Assembly: GCA_910585625.1 (NCBI GenBank)
Contig: CAJUFQ010000008.1
Span: forward strand, 36,491-100,490
DNA: 64,000 bases
Direction: 5' to 3'
From: an uncultured Lachnospiraceae bacterium
Lineage (GTDB): Bacteria; Bacillota; Clostridia; Lachnospirales; Lachnospiraceae
Numbering within the stretch: position 1 is the stretch's first letter; every line of letters starts with the position of its first letter. Of this stretch, positions 43,292 to 52,661 are shown piece by piece. The position numbers and the translations under genes were made by a program. Under the pieces are notes generated by a model. That model searched no databases, was not told where the DNA came from, and saw only the letters and a list, made by a program, of their open reading frames with translations.

Positions 43292-44509
43292 ATGACTGTA
43301 TACGATGAACTGGTTGCCCGGGGGCTGATTGCCCAGGTGACGGATGAAGAAGAAATCAAAGAACTGATAAACAACGGAAAAGCAACCTTCTATATTGGTT
43401 TTGACCCCACTGCCGACAGCCTGCATGTGGGACATTTTATGGCGCTCTGCCTGATGAAACGCTTACAGATGGCGGGCAACAGACCCATCGCCCTGATTGG
43501 CGGCGGCACTGGCATGATTGGCGATCCTTCCGGGCGGACGGATATGCGCCAGATGATGACGCCGGAGACCATCCAGCACAACTGCGACTGCTTCAAGCAG
43601 CAGATGAGCCGCTTTATTGATTTTTCCGAGGGGAAAGCACTGATGGTTAACAATGCTGACTGGCTGATGGACTTGAATTATATTGAAGTGCTTCGTGAAA
43701 TTGGCCCGCATTTCTCCGTAAACCGAATGCTGACGGCTGAATGCTACAAACAGCGCATGGAAAAAGGACTGAGTTTCCTGGAATTCAACTATATGATTAT
43801 GCAAAGCTACGACTTCTATGCCCTGTTCCAGAAATACGGCTGCAACATGCAGTTCGGCGGCGACGACCAGTGGAGCAATATGCTGGGCGGCACCGAGCTG
43901 ATCCGCCGTAAGCTTGGCAAAGATGCTTATGCAATGACGATCACCCTGCTCTTAAACTCCGAGGGCAAGAAAATGGGCAAGACCCAGTCCGGGGCAGTCT
44001 GGCTCGACGCCAACAAAACCTCGCCTTTCGACTTCTATCAGTACTGGCGGAATGTTGCTGACGCAGATGTCTTGAAATGCATCCGTATGCTGACTTTCCT
44101 TCCTTTAGAGGAGATTAACAAAATGGACGCCTGGGAAGGCGCGCAGCTCAACCAGGCCAAGGAAATCCTTGCCTTCGAGCTGACGAAGCTTGTCCACGGC
44201 GAAGCAGAAGCCGCAAAAGCGCAGGATGCCGCAAAGGCCCTGTTCTCCAGCGGAAACGCCGCCGATATGCCTTCCTTTACCCTTGCAGAAGAGGACTTTA
44301 CCGAAGGCTCCGTCGACATCTTATCACTTTTAGTGAAATCCGGGCTTACCCCCTCGCGTTCCGAAGCGCGCCGTGCGGTGGAGCAGGGCGGCGTCTCCGT
44401 AGACGGGGAAAAAGTGGGTGACATCAAGACATCCTATAGCGCTGATGCATTCGCCGACGGCATGGTGCTGAAAAAGGGCAAAAAGAACTTCTGCAAGATA
44501 CTGAAATAA
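43292..44509 (+). CDS. tyrS: Tyrosyl-tRNA synthetase
   Basis: A 405-residue class I synthetase charging tRNA-Tyr. The HIGH motif is FDPTADSLHVGHFMAL, tyrosine-site residues lie in YMIMQSYDFYALF and GGDDQWSNMLGG, and the KMSKS motif is KKMGKTQSG. The last 70 residues are an S4 RNA-binding domain (LTPSRSEARRAVEQGGVSVD). ATG 43292 follows GAGGAGGAAGGACA. Single-gene unit with a consensus promoter and a strong terminator. The absence of a T-box leader is unusual for a tRNA synthetase in Firmicutes. Confidence 0.96.
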   Translation: MTVYDELVARGLIAQVTDEEEIKELINNGKATFYIGFDPTADSLHVGHFMALCLMKRLQMAGNRPIALIGGGTGMIGDPSGRTDMRQMMTPETIQHNCDCFKQQMSRFIDFSEGKALMVNNADWLMDLNYIEVLREIGPHFSVNRMLTAECYKQRMEKGLSFLEFNYMIMQSYDFYALFQKYGCNMQFGGDDQWSNMLGGTELIRRKLGKDAYAMTITLLLNSEGKKMGKTQSGAVWLDANKTSPFDFYQYWRNVADADVLKCIRMLTFLPLEEINKMDAWEGAQLNQAKEILAFELTKLVHGEAEAAKAQDAAKALFSSGNAADMPSFTLAEEDFTEGSVDILSLLVKSGLTPSRSEARRAVEQGGVSVDGEKVGDIKTSYSADAFADGMVLKKGKKNFCKILK

Positions 44510-44568
44510 TCTATTTTCGCAGGAACAAAATCCCAAACGCTCCAGAACCACAGTTGCAGGAAATGGTA

Positions 44569-44617
44569 GCGGATGCCTTGTTTACCACAACGGTTTTCCA
44601 GGGCATCCGCTCTTTTA
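44569..44617 (+). terminator. Terminator after tyrS
   Basis: GCGGATGCC (44569-44577) pairs perfectly with GGCATCCGC (44602-44610), followed by TCTTTTAATTC. Confidence 0.85.
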
Positions 44618-44633
44618 ATTCTTGCAGGAGGAA

Positions 44634-45037
44634 CTACCGTAATTCATAAGATGCGCCTCCCGTAATCAGGAAATCCATATCGGGCACAATTCCTTCTTTG
44701 CGCTTACGGACAAGCTGTTTGGAACTGGCAAGCCCAAGCCCCGTACCCTCTATGCTGCGGTTCTTCTTGGTGTCCACCTGGCTAAAGCTCTGGAAAATCT
44801 TGTTCAGGTTCTCTTCCTTAATGCCAATCACACTGTCCTGAATCGTAAACATCAGGTTTACCCATAGCTTTCCCTGCGGGAACAGATCTGGAACAGCACC
44901 CCTCCCCACAAGTTCACGATGCACATGACAGACCCTACCAATACAAACAGCATACAAAAGCTCTGCAAATTATGCAGATCCAGCCCCCGGAATCGTTTTT
45001 GATTGCCAGCAATAACTTTTTCTTCGTTTCTATCATG
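44634..45037 (-). pseudogene. Remnant of a sensor histidine kinase
   Basis: The start (MIETKKKLLLAI) overlaps the previous remnant's stop as ATGA. One frame over is an N-terminal membrane segment, LQSFCMLFVLVGSVMCIVN. The reading then jumps straight to the end of a kinase ATPase domain: GIKEENLNKIFQSFSQVDTK and EGTGLGLASSKQL. The sensor, phospho-acceptor His and most of the ATPase domain are missing, and frames change at least once. It cannot make a working kinase. Confidence 0.75.
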
Positions 45038-45321
45038 ATACTGCCTCATATTCCCCGGGCAGCTGCCGCAGTTCCTCCTCTGCCGCCAAGAACACATCCA
45101 ACAGCTTTGGCTCAAAACTCCTGCCATGTTCTTCTTTCAATATGGCAAATGCCTGTTCCAGCGTCATCCCCTGCTTGTACTACCGCTCAGACACCAGCGC
45201 TTCAAACACATCCATGACTGGCATCTGGATATCCCGCAGCACAAGGTCCGGCTGGTTCTTCTTCAGGTAACGGAATTCTTCATCCCTTGCTTCCCTCCCA
45301 TTCTGACATACATCTTTGCAG
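45033..45321 (-). pseudogene. Remnant of a response regulator with HD-GYP domain
   Basis: The frame reads NQPDLVLRDIQMPVMD, the phospho-acceptor region of a receiver domain. It joins directly to VFEALVSER, the end part of an HD-GYP domain, then an in-frame TAG at 45182-45180, then YKQGMTLEQAFAILKEEHGR and a normal C-terminus. The middle of both domains has been deleted and a stop introduced. HD-GYP proteins degrade cyclic di-GMP; this one cannot. Confidence 0.75.
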
Positions 45322-45685
45322 TCAGCTCTCCGCACAGTCATAGTCAAACTCATGCACACAGAACCATACCTCTTCCAATACCTTTTCTGCCCGCATAGAT
45401 GAAAGCATTTCAATCTGCTCCAACGCCTCGCCCATCTCATATCTCTGAACCTGTTCCAGAAGCGTCCGGCATCATATGATTTATGAAAATCCGGTCATAT
45501 TTTTTCTGTCTCGTAAGTTCCATACACCCACTCCCGCTCACGACCGTATCAAGCTGGATTTCTGTCCATTTGAGCAACCCGCGGACTACGGCAAGGTTCA
45601 TCTCGTTGTCATCCACTGACAGCACATACGTCCGGAGGCAGTTCCGTCTCAATGCTGACACTCTCCAAGCAGTTTGCCGAGCAGA
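45322..45685 (-). pseudogene. Remnant of a hybrid histidine kinase (receiver and HPt end)
   Basis: One frame has a receiver domain start (VLSVDDNEMNLAVVRGLL) through to FINHMMPD. After a frame change near 45460 the reading is LLEQVQRYEMGEALEQIEML and HEFDYDCAES, the end of a histidine-phosphotransfer-like domain. The middle is deleted. It lies directly after the GH112 stop codon. Together with the two remnants downstream it marks a lost signalling operon. Confidence 0.65.
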
Positions 45686-47842
45686 TTAGATTGCATACCA
45701 GAGGATTTCATTCGCCGCAAGCTTTAAGGTAAAATCCTCTCCGTTCCCTTTGTATACCACAGTCTCCTGCGGCTCGTATGTGTTGTTCACCACACAGAAC
45801 TTCCCATTTCCCGGGTATGCATGTACCTCCACATTCGGATTGCTGCTGAACCACTTACACAACTCTCCTTCCCCATGCGCGCTCCAAAGGATTGCGCGGT
45901 GCAGGAGGCGGTTGTTATCAAAACTATAAGGCAGCCCGCCGATATAGACAGCGCGCCCCTGCCCAAATGCATTGGCCGCAAGCTGCACTTCCTTGTCCTT
46001 CTGGCAGATAATTTCCGTGCCTTCCAGTGCATAGATATTCTTCTGGCATTCTCCGAAATCAATTTCTGCCGGGCAGTCTTCCGTAATGAAATGCTTATGC
46101 ACATTCCAATTATATTTATCATAACCAAGCGTGAACCCCTGCTCCTCCTCCACACCGAACACATTCGCAAGCTGGAAGAAACGTCCGTTCGCCTGATGCG
46201 CGCTTGGCTCTCCCACGCCGATAATGCCGCCGCCGTCATGCACGAATTTCTTGACCGCGGTCACTACTGCCTCGTCACACCACCATGCGCCTCCAGAATG
46301 AGCCGTATCCGCGCCGCCTACATTAATCAGCACATCAATATCTCCTAAAATCTCCGGCCGCTCTTTTATATCCTGGAAACTTAAGAACGACACCTCAAAG
46401 GGCGCGCCGGACAGAGCCTCTATTACCCCGGCGTAAGAATAATTCTGCTTCTGATACAATGCATGATGAACCATGTGGCAGCCCCAGGCACGCATCTTTC
46501 CCCAGCAGTTCAGGACTGCAACCTTTTTCACGCAATAAGGCACGCACCCTTTGACATTATCATACAATTCACGAAATTCCTCGCAGACGCCCTCCACATA
46601 TTCCACAAACTCCGGGAAATCCAAGGCAAGCTTCAGATAGCCGCCATACCCAATGCGGTCAATAGGCTTCCGCAAAATGGCGCGCCGTGCCGTCACCCAG
46701 TTCACCTTTGCCTCCTTGACCGGATCGCCTCCTTCGCAGAACGTATCCGGGAAGAAATACGGCAAGAGCCGCCCTTCGGTATACTTCACTCCTTCTATAT
46801 CACTGATCAGGCGCAGCGTCGATCCATTTCCCACGCTTCCGACAACCGCATCCAGCCCAATAGAAGCAAACTCCTCCAGAAATGGCTCTGTGCCAATCCA
46901 GTGATCCCCCAAGAACATCATCGCTTCCTTGCCGCATTCATGGGTGATGTCCACCATTTCTTTGGCTATCTTCGCCACCTCACTGCGCTGGAATGCCTGG
47001 AAATCCTGGTATTCCTTCGTAGGTATCCGGTACTGCCCATTATAATATCCCTGGTCAATGATATACTCGGGACGGAATTTATAGCCGGCTTCTACCTCAA
47101 ACTGTTCCAGGATATAGGGGCTGACAGATGCCGAATATCCATACCAGTCCACATACTTCTCTCGTGCCTGCTCATCGAATATCAGTGTAAACTGATGGAA
47201 AAACGTGGTGAACCGCAGCACATTCACATAAGGATGCTCCTCTATGAACCTACGCAGCCGTTCCATCGTAAACGCATGTGTCTTGGGCTGACGCACATCA
47301 AATGTAATCTGATGTTCCACATCCTGCCAGCCGTTGGTGACTGCGTTATACATATGCACCGGATCCCAGATGATATAAGCAAGGAAGCTCACGGTATAAT
47401 CGTGAAATGCGCTTGCCTGAACCGCCACCTCGCCGGAATCCTCGTCATAGCTCCACTGTCCGGCAGGAACAACCTCCCCCGTAGTCCTGTCCATAACCTC
47501 CCACCAGCGAGTAATGTCATCCCTGGTATTAGGCTTTAACATATCCGGGTACAAGCCCTTCATCAGCGGAATGCGCAGCTCACTCCCGGTCGCCGTATAA
47601 AAAGGCGTCATCACATACATCTGCTGGATTTCCTCGGGATTTGCCTGCGCCCACGCATTATCCTTCCGGGTTGTATAATACGTGGAATAAATCTTGGCGT
47701 CCACATCCCTGAGTTCCTGCGGGAAATCCGTCCCGTCACAGTCACGTACTGCATCCGCGCCCCACTGCTTCATCAGCTCCAGCGTCTGAGGAATCACATC
47801 AAGATCTGTTGGTATGGTTACTCTTCCTCTTCTCCTATCCAT
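45686..47842 (-). CDS. 1,3-beta-galactosyl-N-acetylhexosamine phosphorylase (GH112)
   Basis: A 718-residue cytoplasmic enzyme of full GH112 length. It phosphorolyses galacto-N-biose and/or lacto-N-biose to galactose 1-phosphate and the N-acetylhexosamine. Family features: GRVTIPTDLDVIPQTLELMK, ADAVRDCDGTDFPQELRDVD, the barrel segment RFTTFFHQFTLIF, MMFLGDHWIGTEPF, and a glutamine-amidotransferase-like middle domain (INVGGADTAHSGG). No signal peptide. Such enzymes let gut bacteria use mucin or milk glycans. ATG 47842 is just after a ribosome site buried in a terminator-like hairpin. Preference between the two substrates is not decided. Confidence 0.93.
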   Translation of the reverse strand: MDRRRGRVTIPTDLDVIPQTLELMKQWGADAVRDCDGTDFPQELRDVDAKIYSTYYTTRKDNAWAQANPEEIQQMYVMTPFYTATGSELRIPLMKGLYPDMLKPNTRDDITRWWEVMDRTTGEVVPAGQWSYDEDSGEVAVQASAFHDYTVSFLAYIIWDPVHMYNAVTNGWQDVEHQITFDVRQPKTHAFTMERLRRFIEEHPYVNVLRFTTFFHQFTLIFDEQAREKYVDWYGYSASVSPYILEQFEVEAGYKFRPEYIIDQGYYNGQYRIPTKEYQDFQAFQRSEVAKIAKEMVDITHECGKEAMMFLGDHWIGTEPFLEEFASIGLDAVVGSVGNGSTLRLISDIEGVKYTEGRLLPYFFPDTFCEGGDPVKEAKVNWVTARRAILRKPIDRIGYGGYLKLALDFPEFVEYVEGVCEEFRELYDNVKGCVPYCVKKVAVLNCWGKMRAWGCHMVHHALYQKQNYSYAGVIEALSGAPFEVSFLSFQDIKERPEILGDIDVLINVGGADTAHSGGAWWCDEAVVTAVKKFVHDGGGIIGVGEPSAHQANGRFFQLANVFGVEEEQGFTLGYDKYNWNVHKHFITEDCPAEIDFGECQKNIYALEGTEIICQKDKEVQLAANAFGQGRAVYIGGLPYSFDNNRLLHRAILWSAHGEGELCKWFSSNPNVEVHAYPGNGKFCVVNNTYEPQETVVYKGNGEDFTLKLAANEILWYAI

Positions 47843-47843
47843 A

Positions 47844-47896
47844 AAAAAACCCTCCTTTTCCTATTGCTATTAGCATACGAAAAAAGAAGGTTTTTT
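47844..47896 (-). promoter_or_regulatory. Terminator-like hairpin that contains the GH112 ribosome site
   Basis: On the minus strand AAAAAACCTTCTTTT (47896-47882) pairs with AAAAGGAGGGTTTTTT (47859-47844), one base bulged, around a 22-base loop. The 3' arm is both the AAGGAGGG ribosome site and the T-run. It could end trpB transcripts, or hide the ribosome site in read-through RNA. The GH112 ATG follows at 47842. Confidence 0.55.
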
Positions 47897-47915
47897 ACAA
47901 GGAATTTATAACGAT

Positions 47916-49130
47916 TTATATAAATTTCTCCCCATATCCATAATGTTCCACGACATAGTCAATATCCTTGTCTCCCCGGCCGCTCAAATTGACTAGGATG
48001 GATCCCCGGCCCATCTCCTTTGCCTTCCTCATGGCATAGGCCACTGCATGGGAGCTTTCGATTGCCGGGATGATTCCTTCATAGCGAGACAGCTTGAAGA
48101 ATGCCTCCATCGCCTCCTCATCCCCCACCGCCTCATACTGCACCCTGCCAAGATCGTGCAGATAGGCATGTTCCGGGCCTACCGAAGGATAATCCAGGCC
48201 GCTGGCAATCGAATAGACCGGCGCTGGCTCTCCTTTCTCATCCTTAAGCATGATGCTGTCAAAGCCATGCATGACGCCACGCTCCCCAAACTTCATAGAA
48301 GCCGCATGGTCTCCCAGCTTCTCGCCCCTGCCCAGCGGCTCCACGCCGACAATCTCCACCGGATCGTTTAAGAATGGGATGAACATTCCGATAGAATTGC
48401 TGCCGCCGCCGACGCAGGCACATACCACATCCGGGTCAATGCCCGTCATATCGCGGAACTGGTCTCTCGCCTCATACCCTACCACCGACTGGAAATCACG
48501 CACCATCAGCGGAAACGGATGGGGCCCCAGCGCAGAACCGATACAGTAAATAGAATCTTTATAATTTCTGGCATAAGAATCAAATGCAGAATCCACTGCC
48601 TCTTTCAACGTCTTCAGCCCGGCAGAAACAGGCACTACCTTCGCGCCCAGAATCTTCATACGGGTCACGTTCGGCGCTTGCTTGGCAATATCCACCTCAC
48701 CCATGTGAATTTCGCACTCCAACCCGAAATAAGCTGCTGCCGTCGCAAGGGCTACTCCATGCTGCCCGGCGCCCGTCTCCGCTATCAGACGTTTCTTGCC
48801 CATAAATTTTGCCAAGAGCCCTTCGCCCATACAATGGTTGAGCTTATGCGCCCCGGTATGGTTCAGATCCTCCCGTTTCAGGTATATCTGGCAGTTGCCA
48901 ATCTGTCTGGACAGCCGCTCGCAGTGGTACACCGGCGTCGGCCTTCCCTGGAATTCGCGGCGGATCCTCCGAAGCTCGCTGATGAACTGCGAAGAATGGC
49001 AGATGGTCTGGTATGCCTCCGTTATTTCCTCAAACGCCGGTTTCAGCTCGTCAGTCAGATAAGCGCCGCCATATTCCCCATAACGCCCTTCCTTATCTGG
49101 ATGGTTTTTCAAATATGCTCTGTAATCCAT
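47916..49130 (-). CDS. trpB: Tryptophan synthase beta chain (stand-alone)
   Basis: A 404-residue PLP enzyme that joins indole and serine to tryptophan. The PLP-binding Lys is in HTGAHKLNHCMGEG; the usual motif is HTGAHKINN, so two neighbours differ. The catalytic Glu is in IAETGAGQHGVALATA. CVGGGSNSIGMF binds phosphate. SVGPEHAYLHDLGRVQYEA is normal. No trpA or other trp gene lies in the window, so it is outside a trp operon. It might use indole from the gut. ATG 49130 follows AAAAGGAGAATAATC. It lies 65 bases after the methyltransferase gene. Confidence 0.92.
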   Translation of the reverse strand: MDYRAYLKNHPDKEGRYGEYGGAYLTDELKPAFEEITEAYQTICHSSQFISELRRIRREFQGRPTPVYHCERLSRQIGNCQIYLKREDLNHTGAHKLNHCMGEGLLAKFMGKKRLIAETGAGQHGVALATAAAYFGLECEIHMGEVDIAKQAPNVTRMKILGAKVVPVSAGLKTLKEAVDSAFDSYARNYKDSIYCIGSALGPHPFPLMVRDFQSVVGYEARDQFRDMTGIDPDVVCACVGGGSNSIGMFIPFLNDPVEIVGVEPLGRGEKLGDHAASMKFGERGVMHGFDSIMLKDEKGEPAPVYSIASGLDYPSVGPEHAYLHDLGRVQYEAVGDEEAMEAFFKLSRYEGIIPAIESSHAVAYAMRKAKEMGRGSILVNLSGRGDKDIDYVVEHYGYGEKFI

Positions 49131-49195
49131 GATTATTCTCCTTTTCCTGAAATGTCTTGTTCTATTTTATCCGTTATTGGCAAAAATGGCAAATA

Positions 49196-50614
49196 TTAAT
49201 AGCAAATTCTCAACCCTTTCGGATAATGGTTCTTCACTGTCTGCCTCTGCGCCTTTCCCCAGCCCAGTGAAAGCCCATCCACGCACACCAGCGTCCAGCC
49301 TTTCTGTCCGCTGCCGCAAGAGACCGTCTCTCCATGGAGATACTTGAGCGGCTCGCCCTCTGCCAGGCTGACGCGCTGCTTTGCCTCCTCCGGACGCAAA
49401 TATAACGCCAGCGCGTGCGACGGTTCAAAACGGTTCTTCTTGCATGTGCCAAGATGCAGCCCGGCGCGTACAACCTTAAAGCCCGCCAAATCCGGCGTCT
49501 CTTCCGGCAGCCGGTAGAGCTGCTCGGAAAACAGCACATATCTGCCCGCTAGTTTCTCCTCCAGATTGATCCGCAGCGTCTCTTCCTGGAATTTCCGAAA
49601 ACCGGAAACCGCATCCTCAAGCCTGGCCATATCTTTATTATTTATATCCCTTCGTTTAGCCTTGCGCTTTTTTGCCGATTTTTCCCGGCAATCTACGCCA
49701 GCATTTTCTGCTGTCCCAGCTTTCCTCATCCGTGCAAGGAAATGCCCTTCCCCGCGCATCTTATGGGGCCATAAGCGGTATGTCTTTGCCAGTTCTCCCA
49801 CTTCCCCAATCTCTGCCTCCTCCAGCGTGAACTCCGGATTGCTTCGCAAAAACCAGCAAATGTTCTGCTCATTCTCTTCGGGCGCAAAAGTACATGTGGA
49901 ATAGACCAAAATACCGCCGGGCTTTAACATCTCCGCCGCATGGCATAAGATTTCCTGCTGCCGCTTTGCACACAACTCTACGTTTTCTGCACTCCACTCT
50001 TTCACCGATTCCGGCTCTTTGCGGAACATTCCCTCTCCCGAGCAGGGCGCGTCCACGAGGATGCGGTCGAAAAATCCCGGAAATGTCTTTGCCAGATGTC
50101 CCGTCGGCTCATTGAGCGCCACGGCATTGGCAATCCCCATTCGTTCCATATTCTGCGCCAGGATTTTTGCCCGGTTGGCATAGAATTCATTAGACACAAG
50201 CAGCCCTTGCCCCTGCATCTTCCCGGCAATCTGAGACGTCTTGCCGCCAGGCGCCGCGCACAAGTCGCAGATTCTCTGCCCTGGCTTTACGTCCAGCAAT
50301 TCCACTGCGGACATTGCGCTTGGCTCCTGGATGTAAAAGGCCCCGGCTTCATGCCAGGGATGCCTGCCGGGCCTGTCCTGGGACTGGTAATAATACCCCT
50401 CTGCGCACCAAGGAACCGGGGACAATCTGCATCCCAGTTCCTTTTCCTGCTTTTCTTCAAATTCTTCCCGTGATATGAATTTTAAAGGGTTATAGCGGAG
50501 GCCATATTCCCGCTCCTTTCCATAGGAGCTGAAAAAATCCTCCGCTTCTTCCCCTAGAAGTTCCTGCATCCTTTTGCAGAACGCTTCCGGCAATTTTATA
50601 TTTCCGTCAGTCAT
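49196..50614 (-). CDS. RsmF/NOL1-type RNA (cytosine-5) methyltransferase
   Basis: A 472-residue SAM-dependent methyltransferase of the RsmB/RsmF/Nop2 family that makes m5C in rRNA. SAM motif: ICDLCAAPGGKTSQIA. The two catalytic Cys lie in VDAPCSGEGMFRKEP and YSTCTFAPEENE. The N-terminal part (YGLRYNPLKF) and the C-terminal PUA-like region (ARLEDAVSGF to the end, with PEDTPDLAGFKV-like RAGLHLGTCKKNRFEPSHAL) fit the RsmF group. Its start overlaps the end of the 242-residue PepSY gene by eight bases, so it is coupled to that gene though its function seems unrelated. Confidence 0.92.
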   Translation of the reverse strand: MTDGNIKLPEAFCKRMQELLGEEAEDFFSSYGKEREYGLRYNPLKFISREEFEEKQEKELGCRLSPVPWCAEGYYYQSQDRPGRHPWHEAGAFYIQEPSAMSAVELLDVKPGQRICDLCAAPGGKTSQIAGKMQGQGLLVSNEFYANRAKILAQNMERMGIANAVALNEPTGHLAKTFPGFFDRILVDAPCSGEGMFRKEPESVKEWSAENVELCAKRQQEILCHAAEMLKPGGILVYSTCTFAPEENEQNICWFLRSNPEFTLEEAEIGEVGELAKTYRLWPHKMRGEGHFLARMRKAGTAENAGVDCREKSAKKRKAKRRDINNKDMARLEDAVSGFRKFQEETLRINLEEKLAGRYVLFSEQLYRLPEETPDLAGFKVVRAGLHLGTCKKNRFEPSHALALYLRPEEAKQRVSLAEGEPLKYLHGETVSCGSGQKGWTLVCVDGLSLGWGKAQRQTVKNHYPKGLRICY

Positions 50615-51335
50615 ACATATGTTCCACTTCGAAGTTTAATATTTTCCCTGTCAGCGCATGGATTTCCACTTCATACTCAAAATCATCCTTAATAATGTCC
50701 ACTTCATAGACCGGAATCCCGTCGTCATAGTCAAAGTCAACCTTCACCACCGTGCCAGAGCCGACTTTTTTGAGCGCAATCGAAACTGCTTTTTCCTCGC
50801 CGATATACTTCTTGCCAGCCTTCGTAACCAGCTCCCAGTCATATTCCAGCACTTTCCCGGTACGCGCATGGAGCTTCAGCTCATACTTTTTCTTGCTGCT
50901 CTTCATCTTCACCCGATACACATCAATGCCATCGCTATATTTTTTCATGATGCTGGTGATAGCCGCACCCTTCACTTGCTTTTCTGCCAGTTTCTTAGCT
51001 TTGTTCACCGTGATGAGCTTTCCTTTCCCCCGGCTTACATGCCAAGGATATATCTCCCACTCATAGGAAATCAGCTTTGAATCAGAAGCACGGTAAGCAA
51101 GATTATACTCTTTCTTGCCTTTTGACAGCTCAACTTCATAAACGAGCTTCCCATTGTCATAATCCCTATCCACTTTGACTACCGTCCCGCCTTTGACCTC
51201 TTTCTTCGCCAGCTTCTTCACCTGGCTGAATGAGGTAATCTCCTTTGCCTGCGCCGTTTGCGGGATAAAACATACGCTTGTGGCTACCAGGCAGATTGCC
51301 AGGGCTACCGCACCTATTATCTTACATCTTTTCAT
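50607..51335 (-). CDS. Secreted protein with three PepSY repeats
   Basis: A 242-residue protein: signal peptide about 1-29 (IIGAVALAICLVATSVCFIP, cut near AQAKE), then three PepSY-like units of about 60-65 residues, each ending in a pattern such as YEVEIHALTGKILNFE. The first two units closely resemble the first two of the 418-residue neighbour, so the genes are paralogues. PepSY domains are found in secreted proteins and protease propeptides and are thought to bind or inhibit peptidases. ATG 51335 follows GAGGAGGAATACGGT. It belongs to the two-component/PepSY operon. Confidence 0.85.
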   Translation of the reverse strand: MKRCKIIGAVALAICLVATSVCFIPQTAQAKEITSFSQVKKLAKKEVKGGTVVKVDRDYDNGKLVYEVELSKGKKEYNLAYRASDSKLISYEWEIYPWHVSRGKGKLITVNKAKKLAEKQVKGAAITSIMKKYSDGIDVYRVKMKSSKKKYELKLHARTGKVLEYDWELVTKAGKKYIGEEKAVSIALKKVGSGTVVKVDFDYDDGIPVYEVDIIKDDFEYEVEIHALTGKILNFEVEHMYD

Positions 51336-51360
51336 ACCGTATTCCTCCTCTTCTACCTCG

Positions 51361-52617
51361 TCAGTCCTCTGCTTCCATCTCATTTTTGAGAATATCGCCA
51401 GTAACTGCATGAATCTCTAATTCATACTCCCATGAGCCTTCTGCAATTTCTATCTCATACATTGGCTGCCCATCTTCCATGTCAAATTCTGCTTTCACTA
51501 CCCTTCCGCCCCCTACGGCTTCAAGGGCTATCCGCTTTGCCTGTTCCAGCCCAATATAATCGTCTGGCTCTTGCGGAACATCCGGACAAGGCTTGTATTC
51601 TCGCTCTACTTTAAGCACAGTTCCTGTCTCTGCGTGAATTTTAATTTCATATTCATAATTGCCTTCTGCTACTTCTACCTCATAGACTGCAATCCCATCA
51701 TCCATATCAAGCTTAGACTTGATAATTCTTCCGCCGCCGGCTTCTTCCAAAGCAATTTTCTCTGCCTGCTCCATGCCTATATAACGACCAGTATGTTCAA
51801 TGTCGTCCCCACTGCCCGCATGACATCTCTTGACCTCTTTGTCATGTACCGCGCCAGTTAAGGCGTCAATCTCATATTCATACTTATAATCAGATGTACA
51901 GAATTTAATCTCATACACCATAATTCCGTCTTCACAATCCAGCTTCGCCTTGGTAAACCTGACGTCCTCAAAAGACAATCCCGCATCGGAGACTGCTGCG
52001 TCTTTCGCTGCCTCTATTCCGATATAATCCTTTTTGTCTTTGTCTGTGTCATTTTTACTGTCCTGCTCCCCATTGCCGCCCTTATCCTTGCTGCCGGCTG
52101 TCTTAGCAATCGCGTCCCACTCGTACTCCAATACGGCTCCTGTGCGCGCGTGAATCTTTAATTCGTACTTCCTGCTGTCACTTTTCAGCTTGGCCTTATA
52201 GACGTCAATGCCGTTACTGCGCTTTTGGGAAATGCTGGTAAGCTTTGCATCTTTGGCTTGCTTCTTTGCCAGAGTCTTTGCTTTGCCATCGCCAATCAGG
52301 CCGCCTTTTCCTTTTTTCACATATTTGGATTTCATTTCCCATTTATAGGAAATGAGTTTCAAATCAGATGCACGGTATACAAGGTCATATTCCTTCTTCG
52401 CCTTTCGCAGCTCAACATCATAGACAATCTCGTTTTTCTCCTTATCCTTTTCCACTTTCACTACGTCTGCACCCTTGACTGCTTGCTTCGCCAGCTTCTT
52501 CACCTGGCGTTCAGAGACAATCCCCTTTGCCGATACCGTGTCGGGTGAAACCGCTATGCCTGCCGTTGCCAGACACAGCGCCAATATCATTGTACCTAAC
52601 CGCTTACACACTTTCAT
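51361..52617 (-). CDS. Secreted protein with five PepSY repeats
   Basis: A 418-residue protein: signal peptide about 1-30 (cut near TVSAKG), two basic PepSY units (about 35-165), a Lys/Asp-rich linker, then three acidic units ending in YEYEIDALTGAV, YEYEIKIHAETGTV and YELEIHAVTGDI. The basic-to-acidic switch is striking. The first two units match those of the 242-residue protein, and the last two match each other. It probably acts on the cell surface as a peptidase-interacting or sensory protein; the ligand is unknown. Confidence 0.85.
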   Translation of the reverse strand: MKVCKRLGTMILALCLATAGIAVSPDTVSAKGIVSERQVKKLAKQAVKGADVVKVEKDKEKNEIVYDVELRKAKKEYDLVYRASDLKLISYKWEMKSKYVKKGKGGLIGDGKAKTLAKKQAKDAKLTSISQKRSNGIDVYKAKLKSDSRKYELKIHARTGAVLEYEWDAIAKTAGSKDKGGNGEQDSKNDTDKDKKDYIGIEAAKDAAVSDAGLSFEDVRFTKAKLDCEDGIMVYEIKFCTSDYKYEYEIDALTGAVHDKEVKRCHAGSGDDIEHTGRYIGMEQAEKIALEEAGGGRIIKSKLDMDDGIAVYEVEVAEGNYEYEIKIHAETGTVLKVEREYKPCPDVPQEPDDYIGLEQAKRIALEAVGGGRVVKAEFDMEDGQPMYEIEIAEGSWEYELEIHAVTGDILKNEMEAED

Positions 52618-52661
52618 CCCTTATTCCTCCTTTACAATTTCTATAATAAATCTTGTTGCAC

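Noticed and set aside
46463..47539. A 358-codon open frame on the plus strand inside the GH112 gene
   Set aside because: It is antisense to a fully conserved enzyme, has no ribosome site and has composition typical of a shadow frame.
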